A stretch of 64,000 bases of DNA from Datnioides undecimradiatus (Eukaryota > Chordata > Actinopteri > Lobotiformes > Datnioididae), in NCBI GenBank assembly GCA_008933995.1, contig WARS01000033.1, positions 1,614,501 to 1,678,500 on the forward strand, in the 5' to 3' direction. Numbering within the stretch: the stretch's first letter is position 1; each line of letters starts with the position of its first letter. A model generated the notes under the pieces. It was not told the origin of the DNA, did not search any database, and saw only the letters and a list, made by a program, of their open reading frames with translations. Made by a program: the position numbers and the translations under genes. This document shows positions 1-13,140 of this stretch, piece by piece.

Positions 1-246
1 TCACACGGTTCATATTCCACTGGGAGGGTTTAAGAAGTGGAGTGTTTTGCCTGCCAGATGTCGCTGACTTGTTCAGGTTTTGTCGATTTTGTCATTTTTC
101 CGGGAAGTTTATACTTCTGCAATATGCAGCTGGGTTACATGGTTTAATTCTTTCTTTTAAAATATGTTTTTAGAATCACACTGCACGCAGCCTGTGCAGG
201 ATGGACAGTCGTAACGGACCGACAAAGTTTTCCAAATGTAGGGTTT

Positions 247-852
247 TCAAGATGCCGACCACAGTATCAACACCATCTTGTTGCTTCTGTTTCCATTCCC
301 CCAGATCACATACTTCCTGTCAGCTGCATAGGAACCCCCTAATGGTGCAAGGGCCTTGGCTGCGAATCTGTGTTTGTACAGCTTCTTAACACTTAAGGAA
401 CTCATAGGGTACCTTATGATTGGTCTACCCCATACGGAAAAAGCCCAAACAAGCTCCCCTGAAGCATAGAAAGAGTGGTTGTACAATGGGAAGTGACAGG
501 TGAAGGGTGATAAAAAGCATTCATCCATCATCTCCTTGGAAAAGATGATTTGAATAGCCGGTGTCCATTTACTTGTCAGCATGCGGTTGGTTACATGGTC
601 GGAGCAGGTTTCTGTGAAGTTAAGTTGGTGAGCAGCAGCCTGCTTTGATCTCTTTGCCTGCTGTGTACATTTGATCTCACCTTCGCTTAGCTGAAGCCCG
701 ACTGCTGTCTGGCTCACAACGTGGCAAACAATGGCCTCACGCCGAAATGAACATGGAGGATGATTGACATGGAAAACAAGATTGCCGCACATTTCCAGGG
801 TTTTCAGTTCAGGCAGCGCAATGTCATAAGGATTTCCAGAGTTGAGGCGATC
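247..852 (-). pseudogene. Unrecognised minus-strand open frame, possible protein relic
   Basis: This is the longest open frame in the window. It is free of stops for about 200 codons, from just after an in-frame TGA at 853-855 down to 247, and the first ATG is at 792. The translation is not low-complexity. It holds scattered Cys residues and a mixed, globular-looking composition, but no motif, signal peptide or membrane segment I recognise. Further upstream on the same strand other frames are partly open but do not join it without a frameshift, and no good splice sites were seen to connect them. In a window this size one open frame of this length is roughly what chance predicts, so this may simply be random. 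Alternatives are a decayed mobile-element gene or a last exon of an unknown gene. I assign no function. Confidence 0.2.
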
Positions 853-3689
853 TCATGTGGGGTTTCAAGCACCTGTGATAGTTCCTGCTCTTTTACATCA
901 AAACCAGCCATTGCCAATTCCCTGCTGGGCAGTTCTGGCTATTCTAATTCCCGGTGAGAAACTGCATGCTTTCCATGAATCCTCACAATGGGACCCGCAG
1001 TGGTCCTCTCATCCCCACCATCACGTCCTGACACTGCATCAAGTCACCTCCAAAGGCACAGCAATGCTCTGGTTACCTTTGGACTGGGGATTAACAGGAA
1101 CACATATGTGTCCGGGGAAAAAGGGGAACCAATTAGTCACTTGAACCACCTCTAAAATGCGAAAGGGAAGGTCTGTGTTAGTGGAGCCAGACAGCGAATC
1201 CATGTACTGCAAAAAGTACGACATAAGTATCAAGGACAGCTCCCCAGCCTTACTTTTTCAGGTTATTACTCAGTACTATACCTGCCTATCAGTATAATTA
1301 CCACTGGGGTCAGTGTACGGCAGCTGGCTCTCACTGGCCCTCAGCAGTAATAAATGTTACATTTCAGGCATGTTGGAATGTAGGAAACTCCCGCTCGATT
1401 GAAGGAAAAATGCAGTGTAACAGTTCCCAGGAAATATTTCTCCACCCTTGGCTTCCTGAGGTGTAGTTAGGTGGTGTCAAGTCAACACCACAGCTTGCAG
1501 TGTGCATTGCACGACACAGCCTTACATCAGACACATTTAAATCCTATCAATAAAATTAGAATTAGGTGCAACAGCCAGCATTGCTCAGGGGTCCAGGTGT
1601 AGTTTCTGGCATTTATTGTATGTATGCATTTATATTCAGCTAGCACATAACACACAGTGATGAAATGTGTTCCTGCGAATTCACTTATAATGAAAATCCA
1701 AATGAATGAATTGAAATACAATGTATAACACACTGAACCTTAATAAAATTACTAATCATCAACAGATAACAGATAATACTGTTTCGCAACTTCAGTCAGA
1801 GCTCCTTCTTTTAATGCCTCGCCTGTGATTAATATTTATGACTCTATGACTATGATTATATTTACATATTGTAAACCAGAATGTACATCTCCATTTCTAA
1901 GAACTGCATAATAGTGAGGTTTCAAATCCTGAGTAGTGTCTGCAGATCCTCCTCTCAGGCTGCGTAGATCCAACGCAAGCTGCATCAATCAAACTGTATG
2001 ATACCCCTGCAGATGATTGTGTGATGATAACAACTAAATATGTTTTTTCAAAATGTATGCATGCTTGTATGTATTTAGATTCCAGTAAGAAATGTCTCTA
2101 ATATGCAGAATTGAAACTTACACGCTGGGTTAATTCAGTGTCACACACCTCTATATGTTTTACTTCTGGCTTTTGTGAGTCAGACCTGTGTAATGCACAG
2201 AGGTTGTAATTATCAGCCACCAGCAGTGAACATTCAGCCTCTGACTTTTAAACCGAACGCAGAATAAAATGAATACCCACCTCCACGCTGTGTCTGCGTC
2301 CGTGGTAAGCGTATATTCCACAGCTCAGTCTAATACACAGCCACCATTCGTATTAGGCAGAGCGCTATCTGAGTTTGGACAAGCACAGTGTTTTCTAAGC
2401 TCAAACGTCCTCCTTTTGATGCACGCAGCAGTTGCGTTAAATAGCATTTCTCTTTGCAATATGGCTTCTTCACCTCCTAAGCAGGCCAGCCAGAGGCGAA
2501 TCAATATTCACAGTTTATACACTCAGGTAGAAATAGGGCAATGTGGTGTTCGCTGCTTCCTGAAATGTATTTGTTATTGTCAAATTGGAGGCTGAGGCCC
2601 AGTTTTGTCAGAAAAGCAATATTTACCTGCAAAGAAATGATTGTTTTCTATAATAGTCATCAATTTTAAGGGTTAGGTTAAAGTTTTAGACACATTTGTC
2701 TTTGCAATATTATTAATTTGCAGCTCTGGGCGAAGTCATGTCTAGAAAATCAATACAGCGCACACAGGTTACAATTAGGTGGAAATTAATCAGCGCCACA
2801 GGCTTGTTCACCCTGTAAATAATCAAGGGACAAATCCTGCTACCGCCTGGAAACCAAACAGGAGTAAAACACCCGAGTCTGGCGCAATTGGAGGATCAAT
2901 CAAAAGGCTTTTATGGAAATGGTTAGAAAAGAGAAAGATTCTGAAATCGAGCTGTGATGAATACGCTAGTGGAGGAGAGTGTGCAGAAATCAATAGCAGA
3001 TGATTCATTTCTGGCGGCGTAATGGTAGCAAGCTGAGTCCCCCAGGAAGCCTGAGCCATTTCCAACACTGGGTGTGTGTGTTAGTGTGTGCGTGGACGGG
3101 TCTGTGTGTGCCTCTCGCTCTGTACAAAATACACTTGTGTAGTTCTGTTTGTGTGTTTTCTGCATACGTGTAACCCTTAACATCAGGAAAAGGTACAGTG
3201 CACTGAATAGACATTTGCTGAGTCCAGTGATGACGTAACACCCAACATGTGACCAAGACACAGTAAACAGTAAAATGCAAATAATAAACAAAAATCAGTC
3301 AGGTCATGTGACATGTTTACCGTCAGGCTCAGGTTCACATCTGTTCGACCCATGCATGTACGAGAAAACTGCTTTTGAATAGCTGTCCACTGTAGTGACC
3401 ACTATGCGTGAAAGGGTTAAACCCAATGTGCAGACATCTCAGTGTATTCACAAAATGTATTCATGGTAATGAATGGCAGAGAATGAAGATTGTTTGTTCA
3501 ATGCCGTGTTATGCGCTTGTATGTGTAAAGACAGGCGTGTAACCAATGACAAACAGCACTGAAAAATGTGATGTACACAAGTCAGTTCAAGTTTATATAT
3601 ATAGACAAAAGATATATGCATTACATACAACACGGCACGCACTTATACTGATAAGGACAATGCATGATGATGTGGACATGTTCCAAAAG
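853..3689. other. Non-coding, no recognisable gene
   Basis: Short open frames occur on both strands but none resembles a known protein and none is framed by convincing splice signals. There is a TG-rich imperfect simple repeat at about 3067-3110. The rest looks like unique, AT-rich intergenic DNA. Confidence 0.5.
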
Positions 3690-4235
3690 CACTGTATGAG
3701 TGTTTGTTATAGTGATGGACTGTGGGAAAAACAACTGTGTGGTTGTTTTGGTGTACACTGTTGTGGGACTACCAGAGAGCAGAAGCTGGATCAGGTTGTG
3801 TCCAGGGCGTGATGAGTCTGCGGTGATGTTTCCTGTTTCCTGACTCAGGAGATGTGTTAGTCCTGAATGGAGGGCAGTTTGGCCCCAGTGATTCTCTCTG
3901 CAGTCCTGACTGTCCACTGTAGTTGTTCCTGTCCTGCTTGGTGGCCGATTCAACCCGGACAGTGATGGATGAACGGAGAACAGACTGGATGATTGCAAAG
4001 CAGAACTGGATCAGTGGTTCCTGAGGCAGGTTGAACTTCCTGAGGTGGTGCAGGAAGTTCAACCTGCTGAGCCTTTTTGGTGTATGAGTCTATGTTGGAC
4101 ACACACTTTAGGTCCTGGGAGATTGTAGGTCCCAGAAACCTGAATGTTTGCACAGCAGACACAGTGCCCACTGTCATCTTCACAGGTTTGTGTGTGTTCC
4201 GCCTGCTCCAGAGGACTTGCACCTTTTGCACTTGA
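3690..4235 (-). mobile_element. Degraded LINE (non-LTR retrotransposon), ORF2 C-terminal part
   Basis: Read on the minus strand, three successive frames resemble the end of a fish LINE reverse-transcriptase polyprotein. First comes a stretch with VQTFRFLGPTISQDLK and SNIDSYTKKAQQ (about 4060-4180). Then comes LRKFNLPQEPLIQFCFAII and SITVRVESATKQDRN (about 3900-4045). Last comes GNITADSSRPGHNLIQLL followed by FFPQSI (about 3700-3850). The frame changes between these blocks, so at least two frameshifts have broken it. The first half of the polyprotein is absent. The type (CR1/L2/Rex1-like superfamily) is judged from remembered motifs, not a search. This is an old, inactive copy. Confidence 0.8.
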
Positions 4236-7200
4236 GACTTAAGCCTTTTTACTTAAAATGACGTGCCATCCTATAAATCCAGTCTTAAAAGAATATAAAG
4301 GTGAGCAGCAAATCAACCCTGTACTTTCTTGATAGACAGACGTACTTTGACTCAGTCAGGGTTCAGCAGACTACACACTTTCATCTTCCACTGGTTTAAA
4401 TGGCAGACCTCTGCAACAGAGAAGTTAGTTACAGCTGTTCAGTGTGTCAGACGCATATTTAATCAGTTTCATATGTTCTGCTGCTCACCCTGTGCTCAGG
4501 TTTAGCTACTGTATCTCCAACTGTAGTCCCTGAGATACACCTGATTCCACTCCTTCTAAATGTTATACAATCTATTTGAAAGTAATAAAGTGACATTTTT
4601 AAAGACATCCATTATTTATGTACATTTACAACACCGACTGTTTCCCTGTTTAGAGATGTAAATGTTTAAAGATGTTTTTGCAAATCATCCTGATTTCATA
4701 ATGCTGGGATGCATACATTATTTTTTGGCTGTGTGGGTCTAACATCTCCTTTCCCAGTTATCGCCACCCCTCCTCCCTGAAAACCCACGTTCCAGACGGC
4801 GACACGCTCCAAAAACACCATTGTAGCCAGAAATCCTCGGCTTTTCAACTTGCTTTTACTGAATCGATAAGGCCAAGAGGTAAACGCTGCGCGCTACAAA
4901 GGTTTAAAACCAGCCTTTTCATGGAAACTGCTGCATCATAGCTGAGGCGAGTGTTGAGAGGTAATCTTTAGGTCAGGCTACAGACCGGAGGGCTTCACAG
5001 GGCCAAAGACAAATAGAGAGGGGAATAGCAGATCTGTTCATTCTGCAGAGATTCATTGCTGCTGCCATGCCATAATTATCTCCACTCTGGGGCTTGTCGG
5101 CCAACCATTCTGCAAAGCACTCATTATACACTGTATATTGTAGGCGCTCTTTGTCTCTGTCGCTTTCCCTCTCACCCCTTCCTGCTCTCTGTTCCTGTCT
5201 CCTCTTTCACTCCTCCCCCCCTCCTTCCTCCCAGTCTCCCCCAGTCTCTGCAGGCTTGTGTGAGTGTCGGATGTGGTGTCACTTCTCTCCTGGTGGGCCC
5301 GAGCTGCGTAATTGAACGGCTCTGCTTCCCGACTTCATTTCTATCAAAGTGAAATGAGGCCGGCCTCCCAGGATATCTTCAAAAAGCGAGACAGGGGTGG
5401 GATCATGACGGCCTGCTACAGTAGGGGTGTACAGCACTGGTGAAAATTTGAGGTGAGGCGTGTCTATCGAGTCTGTTTCTTGAGCCGCCTCAGGGTGTTG
5501 GTGTGAATTCGCTCTCTGTTTTGAGAATCACCGCGAAACAAACAAATAGTGGCTGTTATTCATCTGAACTGCAGAAGAGGAGATGGAGCCTCCTGCACCA
5601 GATGCTCGCATCGTCACACTTACACCCAATTCACATAAGCCTTCACACAGTGTCCATGTAAAGAATGTGTCAGTTATGCTAACATATAGCGCAGGCCAAA
5701 GAACAAGCTGAGAAGCTATTTCCAAAAAACCTGAAACATGCTTCTCCAGGCTGCGTGTAGGCCACCGTCCACGGAGATGTTTGCGTGGCTCGTTCTGTTG
5801 TGCTTGCTCACTCATTATGGTTATGGTTCTTCTTCGTTTTCTTCTACAGGATCCACCAATCAGCTTGTTCCAAAAACCCGCTGTTAGGATTTGGAATCTG
5901 TACCCGAGCCCTGCTAGCCCCTGCACCCTGTGGTTACCCACAACATGTTTTCATACATAAGCTGGCAGACATACTTACGTCTATCCTCAAAGCATGATTA
6001 CAGCTCAGGTCAGTTTATATCAGCTAGCATGGGGAGATGATGTCCCCGCTCATAACCCCCTCCTTAAAAGCTTAGATCAGATTGGTCGGTGTGACACTCA
6101 GCCATCAGTGAGGGCCTTCCAAACGTGCCTGCTTGGTTCTGTTTGCAGCTTTCTAATATCATCCACCTGCAGCAGTTCAAACCCAACAGCTTTGAACATA
6201 CACATGCAGCACCTCCTTTGTTCCCCATATTAAACTTGTTTTTAACATTATAGTAAAAATATCATATTTTCTGGCTCAGTTTTAGTTTAGTTTCACCTAA
6301 ACTATTAATAAGAATTATGGTTTTTAGTTTATTTGTTAAATGACATTTAAGTGACTAAATGCAGGCAAAAGACACACTGCCCAGACACAATGCACACGTT
6401 AAAAGCAAAATAGGTCATTTTGAATGTTATCAGCAACTGCAGTGGGAAATGCTGTGTCGCTTGAAGGTTTTAATCCAGACACCGATGTAAATGCATGAAA
6501 CCTTTACAGCAAAACTATGAAATAAGGCTGAAGTTAAAATTCATACATTTTAACTCGCGCATGCAGAGTGATGTCTCTGCAGAAACGCTCATACAAACTA
6601 CTTCACACCCGACATGGCACTTCCTTGGATCGCGCAAAGTGCGAAGTCCGCGAATTGTTGAGAAAATGGAGACAGACATCTGAATATTTATATTTATTTA
6701 TATTTATCATCCAAACATAAGCAACATAACAAAATTAAGCAACACAAACAGCAAAGCAGAGGTCTGAGTTATGGCTCATTACCGTAGAGGTTATTTTGTC
6801 CCCTCTTCATTAAGGCCTTTATTCAGGACAAGCTTTATCCATTCACACTAGCCATACATTGACAGGAGATGCAGATGATATGATTTTATGTCTGATTACA
6901 CTGAGATTTAGAGTGAAAGACACAGCAGACATTCTATATATTGTAATATTGCTGCGTTGAAATCTCATTCACTGTGCCAGATGCCTTCTGCCCTTGTTTG
7001 TGAGCACTGAAATTGGGGTTTAAATGGCTTTCCGTGCCCAAGGAGGTCCAATGGAATTCTATATCCTGACAAAACATTTGTCCTTTCTGCTGTGCCAAAG
7101 CTGATCTGACAGGCTTTACTGTAGCTCTCCGAACACCTGAGCCGGGCCCTGTGAATACAAATACATCGCTACACCTCGTCTGTTTCATCCCGGTGTAGCC

Positions 7201-10200
7201 CGCTTGCAAGCTTCGCTATCTGCTTAATCTGGGGGAGCCTGAAGTTGTAAATTCAATAAAGTTACCCCTCCTCGAAATTCGTACAGCTGTCTGCTGTTAT
7301 TATGACATTTGTGCTTTGAAAATCTGGCGGTGAGCGGAAAAAGTAGACCTCCCGAAACTTTTCCCATGCAAATCTGATCAGTCCTCAGAAAGAATCACCG
7401 CCGCTCTGCCTGCCTGCCTCTGCACGGCGAAAGCACGCTTATATGTCTGCATGAGACTCAGTTTGGATTCGTTTAGCGTGTGCCTCCGTTATCGCGGCTT
7501 TGTCAAAAGGCAGCCTCTCGTTTTTGCGCTGCAGTAGTTTTCCAGCTGAGTTGACTTTGTCTGAGTAAAGTCAACTGAAGCAGCAACTATAGATTACAAG
7601 TGAGCGGAGAATGCATTATGGATATAATACAGCGGTGAGACGAAGTGCACCATCAACAAGCTGCTTAAAATCACTTGCAGCCACTTGTCACTCATAAATA
7701 CTGATTTTATAAACTATATCAACTATTCCAGTGTCTCACTCAGAATCTTTGCTTTTAAAGTGAGTAAAGCTACATTTGTTACACCAACTCTCATATCATT
7801 ACAGTATCATTGTTCCAGTTCTAACAGGTGCACAGTCGAGAGTGTTGTTTATTGTCTGGCTTCGGTGAAACCAGGGAGTCATAAAAGCCCATTTGACCCT
7901 GTCCCAGACAATACGTGCTCAACCGCTGATATATTTCTATTGCTCCATTCTCCTCTTTAGTATTTGTCACCACCGTCTAGACTCATACAGCTGATATTTG
8001 GGGAGGCTGACGGCCCTGGCTGGAGGTGCAGCCTCTGTGCTCTGCACCGGTGACATACTGTTACCCCAGTTGCTCCTGGCTAGGAGCTTGTCACTCCAGG
8101 TCACATTCCAACAGCAGAAAGTAGACCTTCCCCGCTGAGGACGCACATTCCCACCAGCGACGGGATGACAGCCGGTGCCCACAGAGGGTACAACGCTGCC
8201 AGCTTGTCGAGCTGCTGAATCAGAGCCCCTTGATGTTGGACTTGATTGGCATGGTGCTCGGAATGAACAAAGAGCGAGCAGAGATCATAAAATTTTGGAA
8301 ACAAAGCGCTTGCGCTTTTGAAGGGAGGTTTACTCCACATGCACGAGCCGGTGGGGTTTATTTGATGCAGGGGCAGGCTAATTGTGGAGACAACACTTAA
8401 ATCTGTGATAATTACAAGTGATCTGGGGTGAAATATAATAACTAGGAATTGTGCCCCAGAGGAAAGCGGATGGAGCTGTATTTCATGAGCAACCCCGATG
8501 TGGCTGTCGGTCGGCCGCTGCGCTGCAGCATCACAACGGTGATCTTAATAAGGGAGCATTAAGCAAATTACCTGTGAAAATGGACAGTCATTTCCCTGCC
8601 CCAGGCAGCCCTTTCTTCATCTGATTAGACCATTGCAGTCATTAATCTGAAAGGAGGCCATTCTTCAGCAGCAGCACAGTCAGTGTGGCTTTTCAGGAAT
8701 GAGATTGTTTATTCATAATGTCGTGTTCCAAAGTGACAGGGTTATGAGCCCAGGTCAGACGCAGATGTATATCATAACAGACCTTGAGTGGTTGAGCTCT
8801 CCCTTCTGTTACTCACACCGTTCAGCACGCACACACATAAAGAGAGACACGCAAGTCCACCATGTCTGTAAACCGTGAAAAAACTGGACATTCATAACTT
8901 TAACTGCCCATGCATATCACAAACACGCACAGACACATCAGTGCCCCCTCAGTCCATAGAAATCCTGTTGGTTTTATCTATAGTGATGTGCAAACATAAC
9001 CTGCACAGGCACACACATAGAGGTAAATACACACGCATGTATCAACACAGTCTGCACATATATAATATACACTGCATTACAAAACATTTTGGAACCTGGC
9101 TGCTGTTGGATGATAAGATCTGTCTCTCAGCCAGTGAGGGTCAGCCAAGTTCTTCACTCCAAACCGGAGGGAACAGTACTTCACTCTGCTGCCTTTGTGC
9201 ACAGGGGCAGGGTCTGTCAGGGAACGAAACTCAGCCATTGCAATCTTTCATTGGACAGGCTCCATCTCTTTCACCGTGTGCACTTCTGAGTTTGCAGAGA
9301 GTAGCATAGGGTTATTTATAAGAAAAAAAATGGCTAACTGAGAGAGATCAAGTTGGCGGTGGAGAGGGTAAAATCAGACTGAATCCTTCTGGCCCAGCTC
9401 TGCTAGCTCCACTAACACTCTCACTACTGACGCTAGCAGCATCACCTGCTGGGAGGTTGTGATTCCAGTGGAATCAGTCTAGTGCTGCTGGTCCAGACCT
9501 TCATCCATTCCATTCACATTTCAACCCAGCTCTTTCTTTCTCACATGATGTGGATGGATAGATCTTCTTGAAGGAATGGGTGCAGGTAACAATGGTTAGT
9601 ACCACCTCCTGCAGTCTTACTTAGCTGTGTAACCTCCAATCAGATGGGCTGTTCCAACATCAGGTGACTGGCTACTTGTTTTTCCTCACATTGCTGGTGG
9701 CAGCAGTGTGGCCCATCTGGCATTTGCCTGAATGGCCAGTCTAAGCCTGTGCAGGGGCTCTGACATGTTAAGGCAGGAAGTAGCCATCGCCAAATAGCCT
9801 GGAAACTCACTTGTCCAAAATGTTACTGTATACTGTTGCATCAAGATTTACCTTCATTTCAAAGCCAAGGGGCCTTGCTCAAACCATGAACAACTGTCCC
9901 AGACCAAAAGCAAGCAACACTCCTGTCCATATACATTTGGCCTTATAATGTATGCACAACACCCAAGCGTATGTAGTGTATGCCTAACAAATACAGTACC
10001 ACTGTTAGCAGCTGTGACAGATGATGTAATGGGATGTGGTCAGGTCCTGGTCTACAGACTGATGCCAGCTCCTCACTGTCACCACTGTGCACCTCTGACT
10101 GTGAGGATGAAACAACAGAGAGCTGAGCCCTGAACACACGGGGCTGAGGTAGAGTCAGACCTGCTCATACTGTGCTGCTCCTTTATCTCCCAGCTCTGTT

Positions 10201-12430
10201 GGTCACCCTCCCCTAATCTTGCTTGTTCATGTTGTGCCCCCCTTAGGAGAGTTGCTGAACTGCATTTACCAAAGTGCAGCAACTTAAATCATCATCACTG
10301 CCTGAGGTGGAAAATGAAAGGTTTTTATTTCAAAATATGGTCGAAATCTTTTCAAATTACAGGTTATTACCCTCAGCATTCAGAAATCTTGAGACTGACG
10401 TATTAAAATATATGGTATTCAGCAGCACCACCTCATTATGTGTTGATTTATAAGACCATGATGTGGAATCTTATTGGCTTTAAACAGTGGGAGAGGCATC
10501 TCAGCAGGAACAATGATTTAATCAGATTACAGGACAATGTGCAACACAATTACACTGTCACAACAGACAACAATGCAAATTGTGTAACTAATGAGTAGGG
10601 TCACATTCCTGTCTGCATGTTTGACTGAATGTAAATGCAGTTTCTGTCCTCTCCCACAGCAGCTAAAGAACTGCTCACCCAGCGAGGACGTGAGCAGTTG
10701 ACAATATAATTTCTTTATTCATTATTTATTTATTTGACTTTTTTTTTTGCCACGGTGGAAATAACAAGACATGCCCTGAGAAAACCGTCCCAGCTCTCCC
10801 TGGTGTAATTGGCGCTGCCTTCATTCTGATGTGTCACTCACCCGCTGCAGTGGATTTACAACTTCATCTGGCGCGGCTGAAGCCCCGTAAGAGCACTTTC
10901 CCCTGACAGCCTCTGTTTCACAGCCTTACAGTGGTCGTCAGCAGGGGGACGGAGGAACCACGGCTTCATTTATATCTTGAAATGACCTTCATTTTTCAGT
11001 CGAGATGAAAAGTGAAAAGTATTTTTTCATTTTATTTCTCACATATAAGTGTGTTTTTACCCTTAAAACCCACTCATATTTGTAGATCATCTATTAAAAA
11101 TCTAAAAATCTATCAATATATTATAATCCATTCATGTAATGCACCCTAATATATATAGAAGACAGCCGATTGGTTGAAATGATCAAACTAGGTCTCACTT
11201 TAAGCCTGCGTAACAGGACAACTCATTTTGCTGAGTGCATTGCTCTGAGAGAAGTCGCCCATATTAAGCTCTATTCAGCAAGAGACACTTCACCATGACC
11301 ATGCGATTAAAGTCAACATTTAGTCCATTCAGTGATGCAGTAGTCACATAGCTAGCATGCAGCAAGTGCATAAACTAAAAAATACCCTTAATATGATGAA
11401 GCCATGGTTCACAAAGTAATAACTGCAGGGAGTATTACTGCCGGGAACGTCCCAAATATTATACGATATAATGTCTTTGGGTGCTCCTGAAGAGCTGTAG
11501 ATGAAATTGAGCTCAGCAGCTCGAGGATTCTTGGCTTTGGGCCCTTGTTAAGATAAAATAGGGAATATACATAAGAGAGTATGTGCAGCTACATGAGACC
11601 CTCTCTCTCTTTTTTGAAATAATCGCTTTTGTCAATTTCACTTTGTGGGCAACTAGTGTGCCCCATGCAGTCAAGATTCCACTTGCAATTATTTCCAGTA
11701 TGGAGAAACTGCAGTTCGAATAACCTGAACTGTGCAGAATAGCCACAGCAGGCTCTCCAGTATGCTGGCTTCCAGAGGAGAGCCACTTGTCAAGGTCACG
11801 CCGCAATTCGTTATTAATTTGTCCCCCGACAATAACTTCCCGCGGTCTTTCCCGCCATATTTCATTGGAACAACTCAGTCTCTTGCCATTCGTGTTTACA
11901 GAAATCAGCAGCATCAGTTGCCTGCAGACAGCCAATTGAATATTTCACCCCCTGCATCCTTTCAAATGACCATGTAATGCCACCGCTGTTGCTTGGATCT
12001 GATCAGGAAGATATTTCTTAGAGACAGTTAATGGGGACAACGATGCCTGCAGATGAGATTGCCTCATCACATCTTCGGCTCCGGGCCGCAGTTCTCTGGA
12101 TTAAAGAAAGGCCACAAAAGCTTTACTGTCACTGAGTATGTAATGAAACTGCAAAGCACAAACTGAGGGTGTGAAAATGTTTTCTGCTTCCTTTAGTTTT
12201 CTCTTCCACATGCCAGTTACAACCAAAACACCGAAGCTGTCAACAGAACGCATGCATGGGGCCCTTTCAAAAGCAGCACTGTGCCCATGGCATCACTGCA
12301 TCATCCATGTCTGCACATATGTTCACACCTTAAATACGCATGTCATGTGACATGACAGACAACTTCCTTAAGTACCTTTAGACCGAGCCAATAACATATT
12401 GTTAAAGTCCCTTATTTAAGCACGTTAATT
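4236..12430. other. Gene-poor non-coding stretch
   Basis: No gene, RNA or intact mobile element could be supported over these 8 kb. Open frames of up to 144 codons are present but have ordinary random composition. Notable contents are a polypyrimidine tract (5148-5255), an AT-rich stretch around 6230-6360 and 6680-6740, and a unique-looking block with TAAT-type words at about 8500-8700 that is discussed as a possible conserved element. Confidence 0.5.
5148..5255 (+). repeat. Polypyrimidine-rich low-complexity tract
   Basis: About 105 bases made almost only of C and T, including a run of eight C at about 5215-5222. It produces the Ser/Pro/Leu-rich conceptual translations seen here, which are not real proteins. 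Such purine/pyrimidine tracts can adopt non-B DNA but no function is implied. Confidence 0.7.
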
Positions 12431-12534
12431 CAGTTGAATTCAATTGTTTGATTGCACCAAATTGGGTAGAGCAGGTCTAGACCATAGTCATTAGATATTA
12501 TTACACCCAGCAATTTATACCATGAAATAGCATT
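12431..12534 (-). mobile_element. L2 LINE 3' tail fragment
   Basis: This matches the reverse complement of the L2 element's 3' end at 34946 onward. It has a CAGTTGAATTCAATTG-type tail, the shared word GAGCAGGTCTAGACCA, then a weaker TTACACCCAGCAATTTATACCATGA stretch corresponding to the TTACACCCAACAGTTCCACCATGA region of the other copy. There is a deletion between tail and GGTCTAGACC core. It is non-coding and old. Confidence 0.7.
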
Positions 12535-13114
12535 TGCCTTGTAATTAATTAATAATGATTTGCAGACAGTTGGGTTAAATTGTGGCCTACATTTGTCTGA
12601 ACAGTGGTATCAGGTTTAATTCCAGATGTACTCTGGGGCCGATTTCAAACCGAAGCATTGTAAGTGAGGTGCATTTAAAAATGATGTCAGGTGTCAGATC
12701 AGTGTTTACTGGTCAGTATAACAATAGTTTGACCTGACAACACTAGAGAAACAGCCATGGAGCCATGAAAATCATGAAGTCACTAAAACCATCACCGCCT
12801 TGCAGACCTCTTCTCACTGCACCGTCTTGTTTTTGACACACGTGGTGCATAAAGAGACCTATAGCGTCGAGTGACATCAAAAGACCCTCGACCATAATGA
12901 TTTTGTCCTCTCCTTGCGCGCTCCGTTACAATCACTATAGCAATCCCTGCTGACTGTCACAACCAATACAGACACTTTGCGCATTTATCCAGCCTGACAT
13001 CCTGGCGAACCTCACCATGAAATACTGAAGGTCCAGCTTTAGCTGCTGGAGTACAGCCAGAGGCAAGAAGTGAGAGAGTGCAGCGGGACGAGAGAGGGGA
13101 GTGGAAGTTCTTTG

Positions 13115-13140
13115 GTGTGTGTGTGTGTGTGTGTGTGTGT
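13115..13140 (+). repeat. (GT)13 microsatellite
   Basis: Thirteen uninterrupted GT units. It is likely to be length-polymorphic in populations. Confidence 0.95.

Noticed and set aside
5056-5352. Ser/Pro/Leu-rich plus-strand frames
   Set aside because: Produced by the polypyrimidine tract at 5148-5255.
11513-11935. Minus-strand open frame of 140 codons
   Set aside because: No family resemblance; another overlapping frame on the same strand is also open, typical of random sequence.
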